Assembly (NCBI GenBank): GCA_963656065.1
Contig: CAVKGV010000009.1
Coordinates: 1-64,000, forward strand
Source of the DNA: Hallerella sp963656065
Lineage (GTDB): Bacteria > Fibrobacterota > Fibrobacteria > Fibrobacterales > Fibrobacteraceae
DNA: 64,000 nt
Direction: 5' to 3'
Shown: positions 53,674 through 61,403 of the stretch, one piece after another
Numbering within the stretch: position 1 is the first letter of the stretch
Layout of the letters: each line of letters starts with the position of its first letter
Made by a program: the position numbers and the translations under genes
Notes under the pieces: model-generated
The model's input: only the letters and a program-made list of their open reading frames with translations
Database searches by the model: none
Told to the model about the DNA's origin: nothing

Positions 53674-55611
53674 CTAGTGGAGGCGGAGAGCCTTTGATGT
53701 AGCGAATCCGTTGCCCTTGACGCGGACGATGTAATTTCCTCTTGAGAGATTTTCGAGGGAGAAATTCTGGATCCCGGCGGAAAGGCTTCCCTGCGAGAGA
53801 TTCTTTACCAGGTGACCGGTTGCGTCAAAGAGGGCGATGCTCGTCTTGCCGGACTTGGGAATCGCGATGGAAAGCGTTCCGTTCTGGAGCGACATCTGGA
53901 GCTTGGAATTCGAAGCCTTGGCGAAAATCGCTGTTGACGTTTTTCCCATACCGATGACTTCGGCGACAAAGAGGTTCTTCGGCTGATCAACCTTGAAGCT
54001 CTTTTTCGTGTCGTCAAAGTTTTCGAACACCGTGCTTCCGATTTGGACGTTGTCGAAGAAAATCGTTCCCGCGTAATTTTCACCCGAAATTTCGATATAG
54101 ATTTTCGAAATGTTGCTCATGAAATTCGTGTAATCGCTTCCCGTGAGAACGGTTTCACCCATCGCCGTCGTAGAGAGGTCGATTTCGCAGACTGTGGAAT
54201 CGCCTGCGTTGATCCAGCAACCGTCCGGCTGGGCCCAGGCCCAATCGGTGGATGCGTTCCCGAGGAATGCGACTGTAAACCAGATGCCGGAGAGCTTATT
54301 CGAATTGAAAACGGTTAGACTGATGTGGTTTTCAGCAGACAGGTCATAGCTTCCGTCTCCGATGATGACGTTGCCCCGTGCGGTATCGCCTGCCGGCGTG
54401 TCGAATGTGACGCGCAACCATCCGTTTGTCGCCGTGTCGCCCGGATAGATTTCTTCAATGACGCGAGCCGTGTCCAGGTCCTTGAGTTCGTAGCCGACTT
54501 CACAGGAGGCAACCGGTGTGTCTGAAATCGTGTAATTGTCCCAGCCGGGCATTTCGCTGAGCGTAATCGTGCACGGGCTTTCCATGTTCGCTTTCCAAAC
54601 TGCGCTTACGGTCTGGTTCAGGAAATTTCCGTCCCATGTCTGGTACCACGGCATCCACCAGGACCAGCGGCTGTTGTTTTCCGCCATGACGGAGAGGTCG
54701 GGAATCGGGCCGTTTTCGGAAATGGCGAAAATCTTGTCCGAACCGAAATTTTTTTCCAGATCCGTGCGCGCGGAAAGGAACTTGGAGGAATAGTCGTAGG
54801 CTTCGTAGATGTCGAGGCTGATGATGTCGTAATAGGATTTGCCCGGATTCCAGTCGGTGTCGGTTGCATATTCGGGGTTCCATACCCAGACCAGGTTTTT
54901 CACGCCTTTGGCATTCATTTCTTCATAGATGAGTTTATACAGGGCCTGGAAAGCGGCTCCGCCGCGGGTTCCCCACCAGAACCATTTGCCGGAAGCTTCA
55001 TGCACCGGACGGAAAATGGCAGCGACTCCGGCTTGCTGGAGTTCCAGGAAGTAGGCGGCGATTTCGTCAATGTCGCTCTTCAGCTGGCTGTAAGTGGTGG
55101 AGTTCTCGTCCCATGTGCAGTTCGCCGTGCAGCTCGGGTCGGTGAATCCTTGCGTGAAATCGAATGTTGTATAAGGATCGCCGGAACCGGCTACGTAAAA
55201 GGCATCGACCTGGTCGCTCGGGTCTTTCCAGTGCCAGGTGAAAGCCGGGATGCCGCCTTCCGTCCAAAGGTCCTTTGCCGCATCGATGATGTATTGCGTG
55301 TATTGTTGATACCAGTTGTCGTTAGCCTTGACGCCGGTAGCGAAGAGAAAGTCCAAGCCGACGAGAGCGGGATATTTTCCGGTGTGGACATAGAAGGAAT
55401 CGACATCGGGCAGGGATTTGAACGTCGCCGTATTCACGTCTCCCGTCTGGATCCCGGCAACGGTCTTTACTCCGTAATTGACCGCCAGAAAGTTGTAGAG
55501 CTTTTGCGCGGATTCCGTGGCGCCTTCGGTTACCGGGCTGTAGCTGACTCCGGCGAAGATGCTTGCGCTTGCAAGTCCAAGGACCGCCAGCGATTTAGAA
55601 AAAAGGTTCAT
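53674..55611 (-). CDS. GH26 beta-mannanase with C-terminal CBM-like module
   Basis: A 645-residue secreted enzyme. The signal peptide (MNLFSKSLAVLGLASASIFA) is followed directly by the GH26 barrel, with acid/base Glu205 in FRPVHEASGKWFWWG and nucleophile Glu299 in ISENGPIPD. A beta-sandwich module (about 380-540, YELKDLDTARVIEEI to GTIFFDNVQIG) resembles the one in the neighbouring GH5-like protein and may bind glycan. The end (SIALFDATGHLVKNLSQG, FSLENLSRGNYIVRVKG) is the shared sorting-like domain. The ATG at 55611 follows GAGGAG; the GTG two codons earlier lies inside the Shine-Dalgarno. It is the first gene of the mannan cluster in transcription order. Confidence 0.92.
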   Translation of the reverse strand: MNLFSKSLAVLGLASASIFAGVSYSPVTEGATESAQKLYNFLAVNYGVKTVAGIQTGDVNTATFKSLPDVDSFYVHTGKYPALVGLDFLFATGVKANDNWYQQYTQYIIDAAKDLWTEGGIPAFTWHWKDPSDQVDAFYVAGSGDPYTTFDFTQGFTDPSCTANCTWDENSTTYSQLKSDIDEIAAYFLELQQAGVAAIFRPVHEASGKWFWWGTRGGAAFQALYKLIYEEMNAKGVKNLVWVWNPEYATDTDWNPGKSYYDIISLDIYEAYDYSSKFLSARTDLEKNFGSDKIFAISENGPIPDLSVMAENNSRWSWWMPWYQTWDGNFLNQTVSAVWKANMESPCTITLSEMPGWDNYTISDTPVASCEVGYELKDLDTARVIEEIYPGDTATNGWLRVTFDTPAGDTARGNVIIGDGSYDLSAENHISLTVFNSNKLSGIWFTVAFLGNASTDWAWAQPDGCWINAGDSTVCEIDLSTTAMGETVLTGSDYTNFMSNISKIYIEISGENYAGTIFFDNVQIGSTVFENFDDTKKSFKVDQPKNLFVAEVIGMGKTSTAIFAKASNSKLQMSLQNGTLSIAIPKSGKTSIALFDATGHLVKNLSQGSLSAGIQNFSLENLSRGNYIVRVKGNGFATSKALRLH

Positions 55612-55680
55612 AGACACTCCTCGTTTTTGTGATTGGGATAATATAGGAATTAGGAGTGAATGATTCAGCGCTTAGTCGGG

Positions 55681-56052
55681 TTTCAGAGCTTTGTTGATAG
55701 AACTTAGAGCTTAGAATCGTGGACATTTAAGTTTGCGGGAATCAGGAATTAAACGTTCGCACGTCTAGGCTTTTGTCGCGGTGCGACTAGGTCGGCTTCC
55801 CGGCGAGGGGCAAGGTACCTCCTTCCTTGCAACCACCCTGTCATTCTGGAGGCTGAAAGCCGATAGAATCAGCCACGCTTTTTTTCAGAGATTTCGGCTT
55901 GTCGTCATTCTGGAACTCCCGAAGGGAGTGATAGAATCAGTTCTCAGCTCTGGACCTGGATCCTATCGGTCGCGGATCTCCCTCCAGGATGACAGAAGAG
56001 CGTTCATGCCCGCCGTCATTCCACTCTCCACTCTCAACACTCCACTCTAAAC
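55681..56052. repeat. Intergenic hairpin-repeat locus B
   Basis: The 475-nt gap between ychF and the GH26 gene holds three units: 55840-55870, 55904-55938 (both ATTCT/AGAAT type) and 55958-55993 (ATCCT/AGGAT type, opposite orientation). A GAGCTTAGA-rich left arm (55685-55735) matches the left arm of locus C, a GGCGAGGGGCAAGGTA block (about 55801-55818) appears inverted in locus C, and the right end is a run of CACTCCACTCT (about 56018-56049). Confidence 0.85.
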
Positions 56053-56086
56053 GTTGATTTGACTGTCAGCAAACTGTCTTGAATCG

Positions 56087-57187
56087 TCACACGTTGAAGA
56101 GGTAATACATGATGTCGCCATCTTGGACGATGTATTCCTTGCCTTCGGTCCGGACAACGCCGGCTTCCTTTGCCGCATTCCAGGAACCGTATTTGCGGAA
56201 GTCGTCGAAGCTGAGCGTTTCGGCACGGATAAAACCTTTTTCAAAATCCGAGTGGATGACTCCGGCGCATTGGGGAGCCTTGGAGCCGGCGGTAAATGTC
56301 CATGCGCGGCATTCCTTTTCGCCGGCGGTAAAGAAAGTGTGCAGGCCGAGTATCCGGTAGCCTTCGCGGACGACGGAATCGAGCCCGGATTCTTTCATGC
56401 CGAGTTCTTTCAAAAATTCCGCCTTGTCCGCGGGTTCCATCTTGGAAAGTTCCTCTTCGATTTTTCCGCTGATGACAACGACGGATGCGCCTTGCTTCTT
56501 CGCAAATTCTTCAAGCTGCGAAACGTATTGGTTGCCCTTTCCCAAATCTTCTTCGCGGATGTTCGCGCAATAGAAAAGCGGCTTCGCGGTGAGGAGCGCC
56601 AGGTCCTGTACGATTGCATCGAGAGCGTCGCCGTTCTTCCCGATGAATTCTCTCGCGCTTTTTCCTGCTTCGAGACCTTTTTTCAGGATTTCGCAGGCTT
56701 CGACATTTTCCTTCGCCTTGGCGTTTCCTGTCCGGGCTGCCTTGTTTTCGTTGGCGAATCGCTTCTCGACCGAGTCGAGGTCTTTCAGGATCAGTTCCGT
56801 TTCGATGATGTCGATGTCGCGGACCGGATCGACGGTTCCGAGTACATGCGTGATGTCGTCGTCGTCAAAGCAGCGGACCACTTCCATGATGGCGTTGCAT
56901 TCGCGGATATGCGTGAGAAACTGGTTGCCGAGACCTTCGCCCTTGCTTGCGCCCTTGACAAGCCCGGCGATATCGACAAATTCCGTCACGGCGGGAACGA
57001 TGGATTTGGGGTGATAGACTTTGACCAGCTCGTTCAGGCGGTCGTCGGGAACGCTCACCATGCCGACGTTCGGTTCTATTGTGCAGAACGGGTAGTTGGC
57101 GGCTTCTGCGCCGGCGTTTGTGATGGCGTTAAAGATCGTACTTTTGCCGACGTTCGGGAGGCCGACGATTCCGCATTTAAGACTCAT
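56087..57187 (-). CDS. ychF: Redox-regulated ATPase YchF
   Basis: YchF (OLA1 family) is a ribosome-associated ATPase of the Obg group. The 366-residue protein has the G1 motif GLPNVGKSTIFNAIT at residues 8-22, the switch II DIAGLVKGASKGEGLGN, the altered specificity motif characteristic of ATP rather than GTP use, a coiled-coil insertion, and a C-terminal TGS domain with the hallmark FTAGEKECRAWT and EKGFIRAE. The ATG at 57187 is preceded by AAGGAG; a longer frame to 57223 has no such signal. Confidence 0.96.
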   Translation of the reverse strand: MSLKCGIVGLPNVGKSTIFNAITNAGAEAANYPFCTIEPNVGMVSVPDDRLNELVKVYHPKSIVPAVTEFVDIAGLVKGASKGEGLGNQFLTHIRECNAIMEVVRCFDDDDITHVLGTVDPVRDIDIIETELILKDLDSVEKRFANENKAARTGNAKAKENVEACEILKKGLEAGKSAREFIGKNGDALDAIVQDLALLTAKPLFYCANIREEDLGKGNQYVSQLEEFAKKQGASVVVISGKIEEELSKMEPADKAEFLKELGMKESGLDSVVREGYRILGLHTFFTAGEKECRAWTFTAGSKAPQCAGVIHSDFEKGFIRAETLSFDDFRKYGSWNAAKEAGVVRTEGKEYIVQDGDIMYYLFNV

Positions 57188-57232
57188 GCTGAACTCCTTG
57201 CTAATCGCGCGCAAATTTAGCATTTTTGGAGT

Positions 57233-58069
57233 ATGATGATTTTAAAAGCTTGGAAGGTTGCCGTCTTGCTTTCGCTCTTTACGCTTGTTTCCTGTGCCGG
57301 GAACCGGTCTGCGGAAAATCCGGCGGGAGATTCGGCGTGCGCGGAATGCGGCGAACAGGGCGAAATGGAACTGGAAATTTCGGACGAAAAAGGCTTTGCC
57401 GAGCTGAATCCGAAGCTTCCGGAACTGGAGAAAGCTTCCGCAGTCATAGGGAGCTTTCCCGCTTTGCGGATTGTGGCGGAATGTCCCGAAGAGAATAAAA
57501 TTTGTCACAGCTTTAGCGAAGACGCCATCGATTTTGACCTTGCGCATTTTGAGGATTCCCTCATCGAAAGGCGTTTCCTGGAGATGCGCCACGAGCAGAT
57601 GCTGGAAGGTTTGCGGATTCCCGAAGCGGATTCTTCTTGGATAAGGGATGCGCTAAAAAAAATGCTCGGACAAGAATTTGCGGATGGGAAAAAACTTTCG
57701 GATGTTTCTCCGTGGGAATCTCGGGCTGATTCCGTCACCGCATATTCCGTTTTTGACCGGGATATTCCCCAGCCTCTTCGCGAGGAACTTTTTAAAATTT
57801 CCCGCCGTTACAATGTCCGTTACTTGACTTTTCCCGTTACCGTCCATGTGAAAATTTTGCCGAAGATTGGAAAAAGCGGCGGCTTTGCGTGGAAATCGCT
57901 GTGGATTTTGTGGGATGCTCGTCTCGGAAAGCCGATGCTTTTAAGCTATCATGAATTTACGGCGAAGACAAAAAGCCGGGTCGCGCCCGAGCGTGGCTGG
58001 GCGGCTCCCTTTGCGGAACGTCTTGCGAAGGAACTGTACCTAGATCCCGGGACCGTGGAAAACCATTAG
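57233..58069 (+). CDS. Uncharacterised lipoprotein
   Basis: Not recognised. A 278-residue lipoprotein with signal peptide and lipobox LFTLVSC (Cys at about 21). The mature protein has an acidic, Cys-containing linker, then a mixed domain with a helical middle (FEDSLIERRFLEMRHEQML) and a beta-rich end (YLTFPVTVHVKILPK, LWILWDARLGKPMLLSYHEF). The beta-rich end resembles lipoproteins whose C-terminal domain sits in the periplasm, but no family can be named. The gene diverges from ychF and ends 4 nt inside the convergent GH8 gene. Confidence 0.7.
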   Translation: MMILKAWKVAVLLSLFTLVSCAGNRSAENPAGDSACAECGEQGEMELEISDEKGFAELNPKLPELEKASAVIGSFPALRIVAECPEENKICHSFSEDAIDFDLAHFEDSLIERRFLEMRHEQMLEGLRIPEADSSWIRDALKKMLGQEFADGKKLSDVSPWESRADSVTAYSVFDRDIPQPLREELFKISRRYNVRYLTFPVTVHVKILPKIGKSGGFAWKSLWILWDARLGKPMLLSYHEFTAKTKSRVAPERGWAAPFAERLAKELYLDPGTVENH

Positions 58070-59244
58070 GGAAAAATATTTTCCGAAATTTTACCGCTTA
58101 GGGCGATAAGACTTAGCAGATAAAGTAATCCGTCGTAATATCGCCATTTTCCGGTGGGAACCGGCGTGTCCCAGAATGCCGTTAGAAATGGACGGGACAG
58201 CTCGGCGTCTTCCGGATTTGCCAAGTCAAGCGCACTTGTTGCCGCCGCGTTCATCGCGATGAGTCCCGGAGTAATCGGTCGGGCTGTTGTCGGATAGGCG
58301 GAACCGTCGATACGGTAATCCGCAAGATTTGGCTTGTGGGAACGAAAAAAACGGAGAAGTTTGCGGATGGAATTTTGCTCGAAGGCTCGGGCTTTTTTGC
58401 GTTCACTTTCGCAAATACCAGAAATTTCCCAGTTGAAATCTACCGCAAGGTTCAAAACGACGCGCCATGCGTCTCCGCTAAAACATTCGCTTGCCGGGAA
58501 AAAATCGGTGTGCTTCGGGGAACCGTCAAATTCCGCATAGTCGGGGAAGAGCCCCGTTTCGGGGTGAGAGGCGCGCATGAGAAAGCCGAGACTCTCTCGA
58601 TAGACGTTTTCCCAGAAAGGATCTTTGGATTCCTTGGCGAAAAGTCGGTAGAAGGCGAGCGTGTGGTAGCTCGGATCGGTAAACTCGTTTCCCTTGACGG
58701 GGGAAAATCGGACCAGAAAATTTTTGGGGTGAAACATTGCCTGGAGATTTTCCGACGGCTTTTTGTGCGCCATCTGCCTGAGGAGGGAAGAGGCTTCGCG
58801 TTTGTATTCCGGTCGTTTGAATTTCTGGGCGGCAATAAGGAGGGCCGCGGCAAAATATTCTTCACCGTCGGGAGCAGCTCCGGGATCCATCTTGTAAAAT
58901 TCTTTCGGGTTTTGGCGGATTCCGACTTGCCAGGCGAAGTAGGGGGAAAATTTCCCGTGTGAGTTCTTCAAAAATTTTTTTGAAAAATCCCAGAGCGATT
59001 GAAACAGCGGCTCCATGCCGAGCTCCGCGGCGATGAACATCCCGTAGCTCATGCCTTCGCTGCGAATGTCCGAGTGCCCGATATCGACGATGTAGCGGAG
59101 CTGACCGAAATCAAAGCAGACTCGTTCGCTTTCCTTGTCGCCGAGAAAAAGACTGCGGAAACATTCCCGGATTTTAGACTGGACTTCCGTTTCGCTTTTG
59201 CCGATAATCCGGAACGGACTTTTGAAATCTTCCGAAAAATTCAC
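58066..59244 (-). CDS. GH8 reducing-end xylose-releasing exo-oligoxylanase-like
   Basis: The 392-residue protein is a GH8 (alpha/alpha)6-barrel enzyme. The general acid is Glu63 in IRSEGMSYGMF, the family signature; AWQVG, DGEEYFAAALL and DPSYHTLAFY are other GH8 marks that fit the Rex group, which removes xylose from the reducing end of xylo-oligosaccharides. There is no signal peptide, so it acts inside the cell on imported oligomers. The start is GTG at 59244, overlapping the HAD gene's stop as GTGA. An upstream extension of the open frame lies inside the HAD gene and is not coding. Confidence 0.9.
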   Translation of the reverse strand: MNFSEDFKSPFRIIGKSETEVQSKIRECFRSLFLGDKESERVCFDFGQLRYIVDIGHSDIRSEGMSYGMFIAAELGMEPLFQSLWDFSKKFLKNSHGKFSPYFAWQVGIRQNPKEFYKMDPGAAPDGEEYFAAALLIAAQKFKRPEYKREASSLLRQMAHKKPSENLQAMFHPKNFLVRFSPVKGNEFTDPSYHTLAFYRLFAKESKDPFWENVYRESLGFLMRASHPETGLFPDYAEFDGSPKHTDFFPASECFSGDAWRVVLNLAVDFNWEISGICESERKKARAFEQNSIRKLLRFFRSHKPNLADYRIDGSAYPTTARPITPGLIAMNAAATSALDLANPEDAELSRPFLTAFWDTPVPTGKWRYYDGLLYLLSLIALSGKISENIFP

Positions 59245-59903
59245 CGGATGTCCTCTTTCAATGTTTCGAACAGGGAATCTCCGTTTTGAAAGAGCCTCGT
59301 TCGCATTCCGACCGAAGCGGCTCCGTGGATGTCGCGCTCGGGATCGTCTCCGACGAACAAAGTCGTTTCCGGTTTTGTTCCGAGTTTTTCCAGGGCAATT
59401 TCGAAAATTCGCGGATCGGGCTTTTTGACGTGAAATTCGCCCGAAACAATCACGGCATCGAGCATTTTCAGGAGACCGTTTTTGCGCAGGACTTTCCGCA
59501 CATGGGGAGCGTGTTGAAAATTTGAAATAATGCCCACCTTGATGCCCTTTCCTTTCAAGGATTGCAGCAAGGGTTTCGTTTCCGGATGGATAGGAATAAA
59601 GCGCTGCCAACGGTTCATCGATGTGGCGGCGGTATGCCGGATCCAATTTTCACCAGGATCTTTTCCGTAGAGCTCCGCGAGATGGCTTAGACGGATTTCG
59701 TATTCTGTGTAGCGTTCCTCTTCCGAAATTTGTTCCGAGAAAAAATGCCTGCACCTTTTTGCGACCTGTGCCGCTGTCGTAGAAACGCCGAGACTTTTCA
59801 ACGCTTGCGCAAGATCTTCATGCCAGATGGAAAACGCCTTGGACATGTTGCCGTAGGTGAAGAGTGTCCCATACAGGTCAAAAAGGATGCCGGCGATTTC
59901 CAT
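59241..59903 (-). CDS. HAD superfamily phosphatase (subfamily IA)
   Basis: The 220-residue protein carries motif I ILFDLYGTLF (nucleophile Asp9; the second Asp is Tyr, as in several HAD-IA groups), motif II IISNF, motif III KKPDPRIFE and motif IV FVGDDPERDI. An alpha-helical cap lies between motifs I and II (about 20-95). It is a small-molecule phosphatase or haloacid dehalogenase-like enzyme of unknown substrate. It is translationally coupled to the GH8 gene and follows the Dabb gene by 8 nt. Confidence 0.9.
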   Translation of the reverse strand: MEIAGILFDLYGTLFTYGNMSKAFSIWHEDLAQALKSLGVSTTAAQVAKRCRHFFSEQISEEERYTEYEIRLSHLAELYGKDPGENWIRHTAATSMNRWQRFIPIHPETKPLLQSLKGKGIKVGIISNFQHAPHVRKVLRKNGLLKMLDAVIVSGEFHVKKPDPRIFEIALEKLGTKPETTLFVGDDPERDIHGAASVGMRTRLFQNGDSLFETLKEDIR

Positions 59904-59911
59904 TTTGGATT

Positions 59912-60214
59912 CTAGACTTCGTAATCGATGACGGCGCGGTCTGTCGAAACCTTGCCGATGAACTGCTTGATTTCTACGTGGGCGGGAAAATCCTGGTAAA
60001 AGTCGAGATCGTCTTTCGTCGCAAATGCCGTAACGAGTCCTATGTCCCAGGCGGCGGCGCTGCGGTTGAAATCGACGCCGGATTCGATGGAAAGCAGTCC
60101 GGGAACTTTGCCGTCGAGCGTTTTGAAAAGTTCGACGATTTTCTTTCCGTTTTCATCGGCGGATGCGCCTTCGGCTTCTTTCTTGAGTTTCCAGAGAACG
60201 ATGTGCTTAATCAT
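59912..60214 (-). CDS. Dabb (stress-responsive alpha/beta-barrel) family protein
   Basis: A 100-residue protein starting IKHIVLWKLKKEAEG, the family's H-x-V-x-x-K-x pattern, with the mid-sequence IESGVDFNRSAAAWDIGLVTAF and the terminal VIDYEV strand. Dabb proteins form dimeric ferredoxin-like barrels; plant and bacterial members respond to stress or act as small cyclases, but no function can be assigned here. It overlaps the glycosyltransferase stop by 8 nt. Confidence 0.9.
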   Translation of the reverse strand: MIKHIVLWKLKKEAEGASADENGKKIVELFKTLDGKVPGLLSIESGVDFNRSAAAWDIGLVTAFATKDDLDFYQDFPAHVEIKQFIGKVSTDRAVIDYEV

Positions 60215-61403
60215 GGGATGTTCCTTCCAAGAGTTTGTGATACAGAGAAAGCTGGCGTGTAAAACAGCTTTGCCAACTGAATTGCTTTGCGTAGTTCACC
60301 GCGTTCCGTTTGAGGTTCGGCAGGTCCATTTTTGAAATTCGGACGATTGCGTCGGCGAGAGCTTGCGGAGTGCGCTCTTCGAGCAGCACTCCGGCGCCCG
60401 ATGCGCGGAGATGTTCGGCGGCGGCGCCGGTTGATGCGGCGACAAGCGCATCGCCGCAAGCGAGGCTTTCCAGAATGGAAAGTCCAAATGTTTCCCAGCC
60501 GGATAGCGCAAGCGACAAGTCCGTACTGGCGTAACGCTTTGCCATTTCGCCCGTGCCGTTGATGAATCCTTCGTAGCGGATGTGCTTAAATTTTTTTTCG
60601 GCTTCCTTGACTTTCGGAAGGTCCGGTCCCGTTCCCGCAAAAAGGACTGCCGGTTCGCTTCCGAGCTTTTCGCAGAGAATCGGGTAGGCGAGAAGGAATA
60701 ACCTGAGACCTTTTTCATCGCAGAACCGATGCGGGAAAAAAATCGTGAGGCGGTTCGGGTCGCCGGCTTTTAATGTCCGGACCAGATTTTCGTCTCGCGC
60801 TTCCGGGCGAAAGGTTTGCAAATCGACTCCCAGCGGAATCCATTCCAACCGATTTTCCGTAAAGCCAAATCTTTCCATCCGGTTGAGTACTTCGTGCGAA
60901 CTCGCTTCGAGTTTTCGGTAATTCCGGAAGCTAGCCCGTGCGTAGGCAAAAGCGGCGGATTCTGCAAACCTTGCGATTTTGGGAAGTCCCCATTTTTCAA
61001 AGAAGCGCCGGACGTAGGTGACGGGAAAATCCGCATGCCAAAAGGCGGTCAGCGCGGATTTCTTAGAAACTTTTTCCGCGGCAGAGGAAACCGCTTTGGG
61101 AAGAATATACGGGGAACCGACTTCGATGATATCCGGTTGGTATTTTTCCAGATAGGGTCGGATGTCTTTTTGTTTCCACAAAAAACGGTATTCCCAGTTT
61201 CCGGGAAAGCGGAACGCTTTTCTGTGTTCGATGACCAGCGATTCGGAAATTTTTTCGGTGAATGTCTTGGCATCGTTCTGGACGAAGATCAAGGTCGCGT
61301 CATCCCGGTCCTTGTAAAATTTCATGCGCTCTAAATGGTAACGCCTGACTCCTCCGCCCGAGGGGCTCCAAAAATTGTTGAAATCGACGATGACGAAGCT
61401 CAT
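60207..61403 (-). CDS. Glycosyltransferase, GT4 family
   Basis: The 398-residue protein is a GT-B enzyme. The N-terminal acceptor domain has FWSPSGGGVRRYHLERM; the C-terminal donor domain has IFFPHRFCDEKGLRLFL, FAGTGPDLPKVKE and the retaining-GT E-x7-E motif in SGWETFGLSILESLACG. The donor and acceptor are unknown. It overlaps the primase/helicase-like gene by 4 nt (ATGA) and the Dabb gene by 8 nt. There is no signal peptide, so it acts in the cytoplasm. Confidence 0.92.
   Translation of the reverse strand: MSFVIVDFNNFWSPSGGGVRRYHLERMKFYKDRDDATLIFVQNDAKTFTEKISESLVIEHRKAFRFPGNWEYRFLWKQKDIRPYLEKYQPDIIEVGSPYILPKAVSSAAEKVSKKSALTAFWHADFPVTYVRRFFEKWGLPKIARFAESAAFAYARASFRNYRKLEASSHEVLNRMERFGFTENRLEWIPLGVDLQTFRPEARDENLVRTLKAGDPNRLTIFFPHRFCDEKGLRLFLLAYPILCEKLGSEPAVLFAGTGPDLPKVKEAEKKFKHIRYEGFINGTGEMAKRYASTDLSLALSGWETFGLSILESLACGDALVAASTGAAAEHLRASGAGVLLEERTPQALADAIVRISKMDLPNLKRNAVNYAKQFSWQSCFTRQLSLYHKLLEGTSHD

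Noticed and set aside
56123..57220. A 365-codon plus-strand open frame opposite ychF
   Set aside because: Shadow of ychF, with no start signal and no motif.
59245..59646. N-terminal extension of the GH8 open frame by 134 codons
   Set aside because: This segment lies inside the HAD gene in another frame, is Arg/Ser-rich and lacks GH8 similarity; the GTGA overlap gives a good start at 59244.
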